Assembly: GCF_022095615.2 (NCBI RefSeq)
Contig: NZ_CP155559.1
Coordinates: 1,671,501 to 1,735,500, forward strand
Reading direction: 5' to 3'
DNA from: Bacillus thuringiensis
Lineage (GTDB): Bacteria > Bacillota > Bacilli > Bacillales > Bacillaceae_G
DNA: 64,000 nt
A program made the position numbers and the translations under genes. Below, piece by piece: positions 44,548 through 53,089 of this stretch. The notes beneath the pieces were generated by a model. It was given only the letters and a program-made list of their open reading frames with translations, had not been told where the DNA came from and did no database searches. How positions within the stretch are numbered: position 1 is the first letter of the stretch; each line of letters opens with the position of its first letter.

Positions 44548-45432
44548 ATGAATTACGAAGAGATATTAAAAGCGAAACGGTGGCCTAAAGATACGATAAC
44601 GGCAGGTCGTGGTCATACAGTTGCTCTGAAATCAGATGGAACGGTAGTAGCAGTAGGGCGAAATAAAGAAGGAGAATGTAATGTAAGTAGCTGGTATGAT
44701 ATGGAAGCAGTCGCAGCGGGCAATGTTCATATGGCGACGAACACCGGTAATGCTCATACAATCGCTCTGAAATGTGATAATACTGTGGAAGCGGTGGGAT
44801 GGAATAAGCATGATCAATGCGATGTTAACGACTGGCATAATGTTGTATCGGTTGCAGCGGGGTGGCGTCGTACTATTGGCCTTAAACCGGATGGCACAGT
44901 AATAGCAGTGGGGCGAAATAAAGAAGGAGAATGTAATATAAGTAGCTGGAGAGATATTGTGGCGATCACGGCGGGTGACTGGCATACAGTCGGTCTTAAA
45001 ATGGACGGCACAGTGACCACTGTGGGGAATAATCGATATGGCCAATGCAATGTAAGTGGATGGCGTGGTATGGTGGAGTTGGCGGCAGGTTATCTTCATA
45101 CTGTTGGTTTGAAATCGGATGGCAAAGTGATGGCAGTGGGTAATAATAAACTTGGTCAATGCGATGTAAGCAGCTGGAAAGATATTATGGCAATAGCGGC
45201 AGGGAGTAATCATACAATCGGACTTAAATCAGACGGTACCGTGGTGGCAGTGGGCAGGAATGAGTATGGTCAATGTAATGTAAGTGATTGGCGCGATATT
45301 GTAGCGATAGCGGGTGGTTGTGTGCATACGGTCGGTCTTAAATTAGATGGCACCGTGGTAGCGGTAGGTGACAATACATATGGACAATGCGACGTAAGTA
45401 GCTGGCGTAACATCCGATTGCCTAGCAAATAG
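44548..45432 (+). CDS. RCC1-repeat beta-propeller protein (seven 38-residue repeats)
   Basis: A 294-residue protein made almost only of seven repeats of about 38 residues, with consensus AAGxxHTVGLKSDGTVVAVGxN and then YGQCNVSSWRDI. Repeat 2 has a nine-residue insertion (NVHMATNTGNAHT). Seven such repeats should close one beta-propeller, as in eukaryotic RCC1. There is no signal peptide or membrane helix, so it acts in the cytoplasm or is released otherwise. A conserved Cys occurs at the end of each repeat. DNA repeats of about 114 bp underlie it and invite unequal recombination. Function unknown; AAGGAGG precedes the ATG. Confidence 0.85.
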   Translation: MNYEEILKAKRWPKDTITAGRGHTVALKSDGTVVAVGRNKEGECNVSSWYDMEAVAAGNVHMATNTGNAHTIALKCDNTVEAVGWNKHDQCDVNDWHNVVSVAAGWRRTIGLKPDGTVIAVGRNKEGECNISSWRDIVAITAGDWHTVGLKMDGTVTTVGNNRYGQCNVSGWRGMVELAAGYLHTVGLKSDGKVMAVGNNKLGQCDVSSWKDIMAIAAGSNHTIGLKSDGTVVAVGRNEYGQCNVSDWRDIVAIAGGCVHTVGLKLDGTVVAVGDNTYGQCDVSSWRNIRLPSK

Positions 45433-45523
45433 TTAATTCACAACAAATTACTAGTAATATTATTCTATTTTAGGAGTAATTATAGTAAAGGATATGTAGA
45501 AAATAATCAGATTTGCATTTGAT

Positions 45524-45563
45524 GAATAAGAATCTCTTTTCAAAAGGGGTTCTTATTCTTTTT
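45524..45563 (+). terminator. Terminator after RCC1-like gene
   Basis: GAATAAGAA-CTCTTTT pairs with AAAAGGGGTTCTTATTC (one bulge), followed by TTTTT. Confidence 0.75.
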
Positions 45564-45655
45564 GCGTAAAATGAGTGTCTAAATAGAATTTTTAAACAAG
45601 CTTTATTTCAAAGCTACAGTAGAAGAGATAAATAAAGCATAGGAGAGCTGAAGAA

Positions 45656-45856
45656 ATGCTTAAAAAGTTTTTGCTTTCTTTACCGGATGTTTTACTTGTA
45701 TGCGTTGTTCTCTACATAACATACACAACTACTCTTAGTTTTGGACAGATGTTAGTAATTTCAATTGCAATCGGAATTATTGGTGGTCTTGTTATAAGAA
45801 TTTGTACGGATGTATTCACGTATATAAGATGGACAATTAAACAGAGGAAATCTTGA
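45656..45856 (+). CDS. Hypothetical 66-aa two-helix membrane protein
   Basis: Not recognised. Two hydrophobic helices (about residues 9-27 and 30-52) are joined by a short loop, with basic residues at both ends (MLKK and KQRKS). AGGAGAG lies 9 nt before the ATG. A second tiny membrane-protein frame follows after 31 nt, so the two may be cotranscribed. Confidence 0.65.
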   Translation: MLKKFLLSLPDVLLVCVVLYITYTTTLSFGQMLVISIAIGIIGGLVIRICTDVFTYIRWTIKQRKS

Positions 45857-45887
45857 ATATGTTGTATTGCTATTAGGAGGAGAGGAA

Positions 45888-45983
45888 TTGAATAAGAAAA
45901 AGAGTAGAGTGAAAAATGAAATAGCACTTTGGACATTAACAGCGGTTGTTCTCATAATTGTATGGTACTTTTTTCAAAGATAA
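45888..45983 (+). CDS. Hypothetical 31-aa single-span membrane peptide
   Basis: AGGAGGAGAGGAA directly precedes a TTG start, giving MNKKKSRVKNEIALWTL and ending VWYFFQR. The basic N-terminus and single hydrophobic helix (about 12-28) suggest a small membrane peptide. The very strong ribosome site and the terminator right after the stop support expression. Not recognised. Confidence 0.55.
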   Translation: MNKKKSRVKNEIALWTLTAVVLIIVWYFFQR

Positions 45984-46023
45984 AAATGCATCGTACTTAA
46001 AAGGTACGATGCATTTTTATTAT
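45984..46023. terminator. Bidirectional terminator before msrA
   Basis: AAAAATGCATCGTACTT and AAGGTACGATGCATTTTT fold into one long stem between convergent genes. Confidence 0.88.
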
Positions 46024-46556
46024 TTTTTTTGCCAATTTTCTTTTATAAAGTCTTCACGGCCAGATTCTTTTTGCTCAGTAGCATATTTCTCTGGATTTTT
46101 TTTATAGAAATGTTGATGGTATTCTTCAGCCTCATAAAAAGGTGCAGCCGAGCGAATTTCAGTTACGATTGGCTCTTTAAACATACCGCTTTCTGCAAGA
46201 GCTTGTTTTGATTTTTCAGCAAGCTCTTTTTGCGTTTCGTTATGATAAAAAATAGCAGTGCGATAAGAGGGACCACGGTCAAAGAATTGTCCGCCATCAT
46301 CAGTTGGATCGATTTGTGGCCAATATAAATCTAGTAATTTTTCATATGGAAAAATAGAAGGGTCGAATGTAATTTGTACAACTTCTAAATGACCAGATGT
46401 ACCAGCTTTTACTTGTTCATATGTTGGGTTTTCTACATGACCACCTGCATAGCCAGAACGTACTTTATAAATGCCAGGAAGTTCATCAAATGGCTTTACC
46501 ATGCACCAAAAGCAACCGCCTGCGAAGGTTGCGAGTTCGTATGTTTTTTCGGACAT
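46020..46556 (-). CDS. msrA: Peptide-methionine (S)-S-oxide reductase
   Basis: MsrA reduces methionine-S-sulfoxide in proteins. The 178-residue product starts at ATG 46556 with AGGAGG 8 nt upstream; the open frame continues further 5' without a start signal. The active-site motif AGGCFWC puts the catalytic Cys at residue 15, and [15 protein letters not shown] and the [19 protein letters not shown] region match the family. No MsrB domain is fused and no msrB gene is adjacent. It is divergent from the ilv operon. Confidence 0.94.
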   Translation of the reverse strand: MSEKTYELATFAGGCFWCMVKPFDELPGIYKVRSGYAGGHVENPTYEQVKAGTSGHLEVVQITFDPSIFPYEKLLDLYWPQIDPTDDGGQFFDRGPSYRTAIFYHNETQKELAEKSKQALAESGMFKEPIVTEIRSAAPFYEAEEYHQHFYKKNPEKYATEQKESGREDFIKENWQKK

Positions 46557-46654
46557 TGTTGTAATCCTCCTAAATGTATATGTTTTATATAGTATTATAC
46601 AAAAATTTTTATTGCGCAATAAAAAAGATTCAAAAATATATGTATTATTGAAAA

Positions 46655-46701
46655 TATTTTCTGAAAACATGTTGACAATGAAAAGAACAACGTCCTATAA
46701 T
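46655..46701 (+). promoter_or_regulatory. ilv operon promoter with CodY-like box
   Basis: TTGACA (46672-46677) and TATAAT (46696-46701) match the sigma-A consensus exactly, with an 18-nt spacer. Just upstream, TATTTTCTGAAAACA (46655-46669) agrees with the CodY motif AATTTTCWGAAAATT at 12 of 15 positions with an intact core. CodY represses branched-chain amino-acid genes when these amino acids and GTP are plentiful. Confidence 0.7.
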
Positions 46702-46784
46702 ACGTTTAACAAATGAAAGTGAATTAAGAATTTTCTAACTTTATATGTTGCATATGCAAAGAAGAGGAAAGTAGATGGTTATGA

Positions 46785-47053
46785 TCGTTTCAGAGAGCTA
46801 CTCCTAGGCTGTGAGAGTAGTAACAATCGAATCATTGAAGATCACCTCGGAGCATCGCTTGCGAAAGGGAAACTGAGTAGAGGGCGGACGGCATCGTCTC
46901 CGGTAAAAGGACGGGGGTCTAATTGGACCTACAAAGCTTATATTTCGCGAGAAGTATAAGGAAGCTGAGTGGTACCGCGAAACTCTCGCCTCAGCAATCA
47001 AAGCTACTAAATTGTAGTAGTTGATTGCTGAGGCGAGAGTTTTTATTTTAAAA
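46785..47053 (+). promoter_or_regulatory. First Ile T-box leader of the ilv operon
   Basis: Stem I begins at TTTCAGAGAGCT. The specifier region GAAG-ATC-ACCTCGGAGC places Ile codon ATC at 46841-46843. The T-box sequence TGAGTGGTACCGCG is at 46966-46979. The terminator is very strong: AACTCTCGCCTCAGCAATCAA pairs with its complement ending at 47042, then TTTTATTTT. Confidence 0.9.
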
Positions 47054-47097
47054 AATAGAATAAGAGAATGCGTAGAAGAGGAGAGTAAATGATAAAA

Positions 47098-47360
47098 AAT
47101 TGTTTCAGAGAGCTGCCCAAAAGCTGTGAGGGTGGTAACAATTTCATCATTGAAGATCACCTTGGAGCATTACTTTTGAAACTAGTAAAAAGTAGCGGAG
47201 TTGTTTCCGATAGAAAAACAAAAGTCTAATTGGACTTGCAGAGCTTATATTTTGTGAGAAGTGTAAGGAAGCTGAGTGGTACCACGATTCCCTCGTCTCA
47301 GCAATGGATTGCTATAAATATGTAAGTAATCGATTGTTGAGACGAGTATATTTTTAAAAT
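47098..47360 (+). promoter_or_regulatory. Second Ile T-box leader of the ilv operon (partly degenerate)
   Basis: A second complete T-box follows. Its specifier region GAAG-ATC-ACCTTGGAGC has Ile ATC at 47156-47158. The T-box sequence reads TGAGTGGTACCACG (47273-47286), with A replacing the G of ACCGCG. Its terminator (CTCGTCTCAGCAAT paired with ATTGTTGAGACGAG) has a weak tail, TATATTTTT. A fragment resembling the same terminator arm, CTCATCTCAGCAATCGAT, recurs at about 47390. Confidence 0.85.
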
Positions 47361-47454
47361 TTATATACTGAATATTCTGTTAAAAATACTCATCTCAGCA
47401 ATCGATATAGAAATAGATTGCAAAAATAGAGAGAAAAAAGAGGAGCGATGTGAG

Positions 47455-48354
47455 ATGGGAAACCAGTACATTTATATGAATGGGGAATTTGTAGAAAAAG
47501 AAAAAGCAGTTGTTTCAGTATATGATCACGGTTTTTTATACGGAGACGGTGTATTTGAAGGGATTCGTAGTTACGGTGGAAATGTATTTTGTTTAAAAGA
47601 ACATGTAAAACGATTATATGAATCGGCAAAATCGATTTTACTTACGATCCCGCTGACGGTTGACGAAATGGAAGAAGCAGTTTTACAAACATTGCAAAAA
47701 AATGAGTATGCTGATGCGTATATTCGGTTAATTGTTTCAAGAGGAAAAGGTGACTTAGGGCTCGATCCGAGAAGTTGTGTGAAACCGAGCGTTATTATCA
47801 TTGCAGAACAATTAAAGTTATTCCCTCAGGAATTTTACGATAATGGTTTAAGCATTGTATCTGTTGCATCAAGACGTAATACGCCAGATGCATTAGATCC
47901 ACGCATTAAGTCAATGAACTACTTAAATAACGTACTTGTAAAAATTGAAGCGGCACAAGCAGGGGTGCTAGAGGCCCTTATGTTAAATCAACAAGGATAT
48001 GTTTGTGAAGGATCTGGAGATAATGTTTTCGTTGTGAAAGATGGAAAAGTGTTAACACCTCCTTCTTATTTAGGAGCGCTAGAAGGTATTACGAGAAATA
48101 GTGTTATTGAGCTATGTGAGCGACTTAATATTCGGTGTGAGGAAAGGCCATTTACCCGCCATGATGTATATGTAGCAGATGAAGTATTTTTAACGGGAAC
48201 GGCAGCAGAATTAATTCCAGTTGTAAAAGTTGATTCAAGAGAAATTGGAGATGGGAAACCAGGAAGTGTAACGAAACAATTGACAGAGGAATTTAAAAAG
48301 TTAACGAGAGAAAGAGGAGTACGTGTTCCAGGATTGGTGGAAAGCTTACTGTAG
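47455..48354 (+). CDS. ilvE: Branched-chain-amino-acid aminotransferase
   Basis: IlvE makes Val, Ile and Leu from their 2-keto acids using glutamate. The 299-residue fold-type IV PLP enzyme starts with the typical YMNGEFVEKEKAVVSVYDHGFLYGDGVFEGIRSY, of which GFLYGDGVFEGIR is the key part. The PLP lysine lies in KSMNYLNNVL, and the C-terminal EVFLTGTAAELIPVV is also conserved. It is first of six genes, behind the tandem T-boxes. GAGGAGCGATGTGAG precedes the ATG. Probably one of two ilvE copies in the genome. Confidence 0.93.
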   Translation: MGNQYIYMNGEFVEKEKAVVSVYDHGFLYGDGVFEGIRSYGGNVFCLKEHVKRLYESAKSILLTIPLTVDEMEEAVLQTLQKNEYADAYIRLIVSRGKGDLGLDPRSCVKPSVIIIAEQLKLFPQEFYDNGLSIVSVASRRNTPDALDPRIKSMNYLNNVLVKIEAAQAGVLEALMLNQQGYVCEGSGDNVFVVKDGKVLTPPSYLGALEGITRNSVIELCERLNIRCEERPFTRHDVYVADEVFLTGTAAELIPVVKVDSREIGDGKPGSVTKQLTEEFKKLTRERGVRVPGLVESLL

Positions 48355-48376
48355 GTAGGGAGAGGAGTTAATTAAA

Positions 48377-50089
48377 ATGGAGCAGCATACAACACGTGAG
48401 AAATTACAGTGTGAAGATGTGACAGGTGCCGGACACGTTATTCAATGCTTGAAGAATTTAGGTGTAACGACCGTTTTCGGCTATCCGGGCGGAGCAATTT
48501 TGCCAGTGTACGATGCGTTATATGGAAGTGGTTTGAAGCACGTTTTAACTCGTCATGAACAAGCTGCCATTCATGCGGCAGAAGGATATGCGAGAGCTTC
48601 TGGAAAGGTCGGGGTAGTCTTTGCTACCTCTGGCCCAGGGGCGACAAATTTAGTTACGGGCTTAGCGGATGCTTATATGGATTCGATTCCTTTAGTTGTT
48701 ATTACAGGGCAAGTTGCAAAGCCTCTCATCGGAAAAGACGGGTTTCAAGAAGCAGATGTTGTCGGGATTACAGTACCTGTTACGAAGCATAATTATCAAG
48801 TTCGTGATGTGAATCATTTATCACGTATTGTACAAGAAGCTTTTTACATCGCCGAAAGCGGGCGACCAGGACCAGTATTAATTGATATTCCAAAAGATGT
48901 TCAAAATGAAAAGGTAACAAGTTTTTATAATGAAGTAATTGAGATTCCAGGATACAAAATAGAGCCTATGCCAGACAGTATAAAGCTTAGAGTGGTGGCT
49001 AAAGAAATTTCAAAAGCTAAACGCCCACTTCTTTATATTGGAGGAGGTGTCATTCATTCCGGTGGATCTGATGAACTAATCAAATTTGCGAGGGAGAATC
49101 GTATTCCTGTCGTTTCCACTTTAATGGGACTTGGTGCATATCCGCCGGGAGATTCATTATTTTTAGGAATGCTCGGCATGCATGGAACGTATGCTGCAAA
49201 CATGGCAGTAACAGAATGTGATCTACTACTTGCTTTAGGTGTTCGCTTTGATGATCGTGTAACAGGAAAATTAGAGCTCTTTTCTCCGCATTCGAAAAAG
49301 GTACATATTGATATAGATTCTTCAGAGTTTCATAAAAATATAACTGTGGAATATCCGGTTGTCGGTGATGTGAAAAAAGCCTTACACAAGCTGTTACATA
49401 TGCAAATTTGTACACAAACAAAAGAATGGCTTACGAAAATCGAGGAATGGAAAGCAGAATACCCTCTTTCCTACAATCAAAAAGAAAGTGAGTTAAAACC
49501 ACAGCATGTTATTAGCCTAGTAAGTGAAGTAACGAATGGTGAAGCGATTGTTACGACAGAAGTAGGACAGCATCAAATGTGGGCTGCGCATTTTTATAAA
49601 GCGAAAAACCCACGGACTTTTCTAACATCTGGCGGACTAGGAACGATGGGGTTTGGTTTCCCGGCGGCAATTGGTGCTCAGCTTGCAAAAGAAGAAGAAC
49701 TCGTCATTTGTATTGCAGGCGATGCCTCTTTTCAAATGAACATTCAAGAACTACAAACAATTGCTGAAAATAATATTCCAGTAAAAGTATTTATTATAAA
49801 TAACAAATTTTTAGGGATGGTAAGGCAATGGCAAGAAATGTTTTATGAAAATCGTTTATCAGAATCAAAAATCGGCTCGCCAGATTTTGTGAAGGTGGCA
49901 GAAGCTTATGGAGTGAAGGGATTAAGAGCGACGAATTCAACCGAGGCCAAACAAGTGATGTTAGAAGCCATTGCTCATGAAGGTCCTGTCGTAGTTGATT
50001 TTTGTGTAGAAGAAGGTGAAAACGTATTTCCGATGGTTCCGCCAAACAAAGGGAATAACGAAATGATTATGAAGAGGTGGGAAGAATGA
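48377..50089 (+). CDS. ilvB: Acetolactate synthase large subunit
   Basis: This TPP enzyme condenses pyruvate with pyruvate or 2-ketobutyrate, the committed step to Val/Leu and Ile. The 570-residue protein has the N-terminal Pyr domain with LTRHEQAAIHAAEGYARASGKVGV (catalytic Glu in HEQAA), a central FAD-binding domain and a C-terminal PP domain with GDASFQMNIQELQT and NNKFLGMVRQWQE. It overlaps ilvN by 4 nt (ATGA), so the subunits are made together. Confidence 0.95.
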   Translation: MEQHTTREKLQCEDVTGAGHVIQCLKNLGVTTVFGYPGGAILPVYDALYGSGLKHVLTRHEQAAIHAAEGYARASGKVGVVFATSGPGATNLVTGLADAYMDSIPLVVITGQVAKPLIGKDGFQEADVVGITVPVTKHNYQVRDVNHLSRIVQEAFYIAESGRPGPVLIDIPKDVQNEKVTSFYNEVIEIPGYKIEPMPDSIKLRVVAKEISKAKRPLLYIGGGVIHSGGSDELIKFARENRIPVVSTLMGLGAYPPGDSLFLGMLGMHGTYAANMAVTECDLLLALGVRFDDRVTGKLELFSPHSKKVHIDIDSSEFHKNITVEYPVVGDVKKALHKLLHMQICTQTKEWLTKIEEWKAEYPLSYNQKESELKPQHVISLVSEVTNGEAIVTTEVGQHQMWAAHFYKAKNPRTFLTSGGLGTMGFGFPAAIGAQLAKEEELVICIAGDASFQMNIQELQTIAENNIPVKVFIINNKFLGMVRQWQEMFYENRLSESKIGSPDFVKVAEAYGVKGLRATNSTEAKQVMLEAIAHEGPVVVDFCVEEGENVFPMVPPNKGNNEMIMKRWEE

Positions 50090-50316
50090 GTCATACTTTT
50101 TCACTCGTTATTCATAACGAGCCAAGCGTCTTATTACGTATAAGTGGAATCTTTGCTCGGCGTGGTTATTATATTTCTTCTTTACATTTAAACGAGAGAG
50201 ATACTAGTGGTGTTTCCGAAATGAAACTCACAGCAGTTTGTACTGAAAATGAAGCGACATTACTTGTTGGTCAATTGAAAAAATTAATTGATGTACTGCA
50301 AGTAAATAAATTATAA
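50086..50316 (+). CDS. ilvN: Acetolactate synthase small (regulatory) subunit, single ACT domain
   Basis: ATG 50086 overlaps the ilvB stop and follows AGGTGGGAAGA. The product is only 76 residues, one ACT domain ([30 protein letters not shown]) lacking the C-terminal half found in IlvH proteins of about 160 residues. The ACT domain binds valine and activates and inhibits IlvB, and the short form is known as IlvN in some bacteria. Feedback may differ from the longer type; this is inference. Confidence 0.88.
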   Translation: MSHTFSLVIHNEPSVLLRISGIFARRGYYISSLHLNERDTSGVSEMKLTAVCTENEATLLVGQLKKLIDVLQVNKL

Positions 50317-50330
50317 GGAGTGTATGGAAT

Positions 50331-51338
50331 ATGAAAACGTATTATGAGAAAGATGCAAATTTAGAGTTATTACAAGGGAAAACAGTTGCGGTAATTGGTT
50401 ATGGATCTCAAGGTCATGCGCAGGCACAAAATTTACGTGATTCTGGTGTGGAAGTTGTAGTTGGTGTTAGGCAGGGTAAGTCTTTTGAAGTAGCAAAAGC
50501 AGATGGATTTGAAGTAATGTCTGTTTCAGAAGCGGTTCGAACCGCGCAAGTTGTACAAATGTTATTGCCAGATGAACAGCAAGCACATGTGTATAAAGCA
50601 GAAGTAGAAGAGAATCTCCGTGAAGGGCAAACGCTACTTTTCTCACATGGATTTAATATTCACTTCGGACAAATTAATCCGCCAAGTTATATAGATGTAG
50701 CGATGGTTGCACCAAAAAGTCCAGGTCATCTCGTTCGCCGTGTATTCCAAGAAGGAAATGGTGTTCCGGCATTAGTCGCAGTACATCAAGATGCTACGGG
50801 CACGGCATTAAGTGTAGCGCTTGCGTATGCAAAAGGTGTAGGTTGTACACGTGCAGGTGTAATTGAAACGACATTCCAAGAAGAAACGGAGACAGATTTA
50901 TTCGGGGAGCAAGCAGTACTTTGCGGCGGGGTAACTGCACTTGTGAAAGCTGGATTTGAAACATTAACAGAAGGTGGATATCGTCCTGAAATTGCATACT
51001 TTGAATGTTTACATGAATTAAAGTTAATTGTTGATTTAATGTACGAAGGTGGTTTAACGAACATGCGCCATTCTATTTCAGATACGGCTGAGTTCGGAGA
51101 TTATGTAACAGGATCGAGAATTGTTACAGATGAAACGAAGAAAGAAATGAAACGAGTACTTACAGAAATTCAGCAAGGTGAATTTGCGAAGAAATGGATT
51201 TTAGAAAATCAAGCTGGGCGTCCAACGTATAATGCGATGAAAAAAGCAGAGCAAAATCATCAGTTAGAAAAAGTAGGAGCAGAGCTTCGTGAAATGATGA
51301 GCTGGATTCATGCACCGAAAGAATTAGTAAAGAAATAG
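50331..51338 (+). CDS. ilvC: Ketol-acid reductoisomerase (class I)
   Basis: IlvC isomerises and reduces acetolactate or acetohydroxybutyrate to dihydroxy acids using NADPH and magnesium. The 335-residue protein has the Rossmann motif [20 protein letters not shown] at about 20-38 and the knotted C-terminal domain with [21 protein letters not shown] and [16 protein letters not shown], whose acidic residues bind metal. Only 14 nt separate it from ilvN, and the TAAGGAG site overlaps the ilvN stop. Confidence 0.95.
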   Translation: MKTYYEKDANLELLQGKTVAVIGYGSQGHAQAQNLRDSGVEVVVGVRQGKSFEVAKADGFEVMSVSEAVRTAQVVQMLLPDEQQAHVYKAEVEENLREGQTLLFSHGFNIHFGQINPPSYIDVAMVAPKSPGHLVRRVFQEGNGVPALVAVHQDATGTALSVALAYAKGVGCTRAGVIETTFQEETETDLFGEQAVLCGGVTALVKAGFETLTEGGYRPEIAYFECLHELKLIVDLMYEGGLTNMRHSISDTAEFGDYVTGSRIVTDETKKEMKRVLTEIQQGEFAKKWILENQAGRPTYNAMKKAEQNHQLEKVGAELREMMSWIHAPKELVKK

Positions 51339-51384
51339 AGTAAGTGATTGTAAGTGAAAAATACGTAAGAGGGGATTTGACAAG

Positions 51385-53058
51385 ATGAGAAGTGACATGA
51401 TTAAAAAAGGTTTTGATAAAGCGCCGCACCGTAGTTTATTAAAAGCAACTGGTTTGAAAGATGAAGATTTTGATAAACCGTTTATAGCTATCTGTAATTC
51501 TTTTATTGAAATTATTCCAGGCCATAAGCACTTAAATGAGTTTGGGAAACTTGTTAAAGAAGCAGTGCGTGCAGCAGGTATGGTTCCATTTGAATTTAAT
51601 ACAATTGGAGTAGATGACGGTATTGCGATGGGGCATATCGGTATGCGTTATTCGCTTCCGAGTCGTGAAATCATTGCAGATTCAGTAGAAACGGTTGTAA
51701 ATGCGCATTGGTTTGATGGCATGATTTGTATTCCAAACTGTGACAAAATCACACCTGGTATGATGATGGCTGCACTTCGTATTAACATTCCAACTGTATT
51801 TGTTTCAGGTGGTCCGATGGCGGCTGGAAAAACATCTAAAGGAGATGTTGTCGATTTAAGTTCTGTTTTCGAAGGGGTAGGAGCTTACCAATCTGGTAAA
51901 ATTTCAGAAGAAGAATTAAAGGATATTGAAGATCATGGCTGTCCATCTTGTGGTTCTTGTTCCGGTATGTTTACAGCGAACTCTATGAACTGTTTATGTG
52001 AAGTTTTAGGTTTAGCTCTGCCTGGTAACGGAAGTATTTTAGCCATCGACCCAAGACGTGAGGAATTAATTAAACAAGCAGCAGAAAAATTAAAGATTTT
52101 AATTGAAAAAGATATTAAACCAAGAGACATCGTAACGGAAGAAGCAATTGATGATGCGTTCGCGCTTGATATGGCGATGGGCGGTTCAACAAATACAGTG
52201 TTGCACACATTGGCGCTCGCGCAAGAGGCTGGATTAGATTACGATATGAACCGTATTGATGCCGTTTCAAGACGTGTACCACATTTATGTAAAGTAAGCC
52301 CTGCTTCCAATTGGCATATGGAAGATATTGATCGTGCAGGCGGGATTAGTGCAATTTTGAAAGAGATGAGTCGAAAAGAAGGGGTGCTTCATTTAGACCG
52401 TATTACTGCTACTGGGCAAACATTAAGAGAAAATATTGCTCATGCAGAGATTAAAGATAAGGAAGTTATTCATTCTCTCGAAAACCCTCATAGTGAAGAA
52501 GGGGGATTACGTATATTAAAAGGAAACCTTGCGAAGGATGGGGCAGTTATTAAAAGCGGGGCAACTGAAGTAAAACGATTTGAAGGACCTTGCGTTATTT
52601 TTAATTCACAAGATGAGGCGCTTGCAGGCATTATGCTTGGGAAGGTTAAGAAAGGGGATGTAGTTGTTATTCGCTATGAAGGACCAAGAGGTGGTCCAGG
52701 TATGCCGGAGATGTTAGCACCAACCTCAGCGATTGCTGGTATGGGATTAGGTGCAGATGTTGCGCTATTAACGGATGGACGTTTCTCTGGTGCTTCACGA
52801 GGTATTTCAGTAGGGCATATTTCACCAGAAGCAGCTGCGGGCGGAACGATTGCACTTCTTAAACAAGGGGATATCGTTTGTATCGATGTTGAGGAGAGAT
52901 TATTAGAAGTAAGAGTTAGTGATGAAGAATTAAATCAGCGTAAAAAAGAATGGAAACGACCAGAACCGAAAGTGAAAACTGGCTGGCTTGGGCGTTATGC
53001 ACAAATGGTAACATCGGCGAATACAGGTGCAGTCCTAAAAATCCCGAATTTCGATTGA
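51385..53058 (+). CDS. ilvD: Dihydroxy-acid dehydratase
   Basis: IlvD removes water from dihydroxy acids to give 2-ketoisovalerate and 2-keto-3-methylvalerate. The 557-residue protein has the Fe-S cluster cysteines in [15 protein letters not shown] and [17 protein letters not shown], and the C-terminal [21 protein letters not shown] region (here [17 protein letters not shown]). AAGAGGGGATTTGACAAG precedes the ATG. Fifth gene of the operon. Confidence 0.95.
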   Translation: MRSDMIKKGFDKAPHRSLLKATGLKDEDFDKPFIAICNSFIEIIPGHKHLNEFGKLVKEAVRAAGMVPFEFNTIGVDDGIAMGHIGMRYSLPSREIIADSVETVVNAHWFDGMICIPNCDKITPGMMMAALRINIPTVFVSGGPMAAGKTSKGDVVDLSSVFEGVGAYQSGKISEEELKDIEDHGCPSCGSCSGMFTANSMNCLCEVLGLALPGNGSILAIDPRREELIKQAAEKLKILIEKDIKPRDIVTEEAIDDAFALDMAMGGSTNTVLHTLALAQEAGLDYDMNRIDAVSRRVPHLCKVSPASNWHMEDIDRAGGISAILKEMSRKEGVLHLDRITATGQTLRENIAHAEIKDKEVIHSLENPHSEEGGLRILKGNLAKDGAVIKSGATEVKRFEGPCVIFNSQDEALAGIMLGKVKKGDVVVIRYEGPRGGPGMPEMLAPTSAIAGMGLGADVALLTDGRFSGASRGISVGHISPEAAAGGTIALLKQGDIVCIDVEERLLEVRVSDEELNQRKKEWKRPEPKVKTGWLGRYAQMVTSANTGAVLKIPNFD

Positions 53059-53089
53059 GCCAATTTAAAAGAGATAAGGATGATATGAA

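Noticed and set aside
44632..45213. 193-codon frame antisense to the RCC1-like gene
   Set aside because: It is the periodic reverse reading of the 114-bp repeats and has no ribosome site or recognisable domain.
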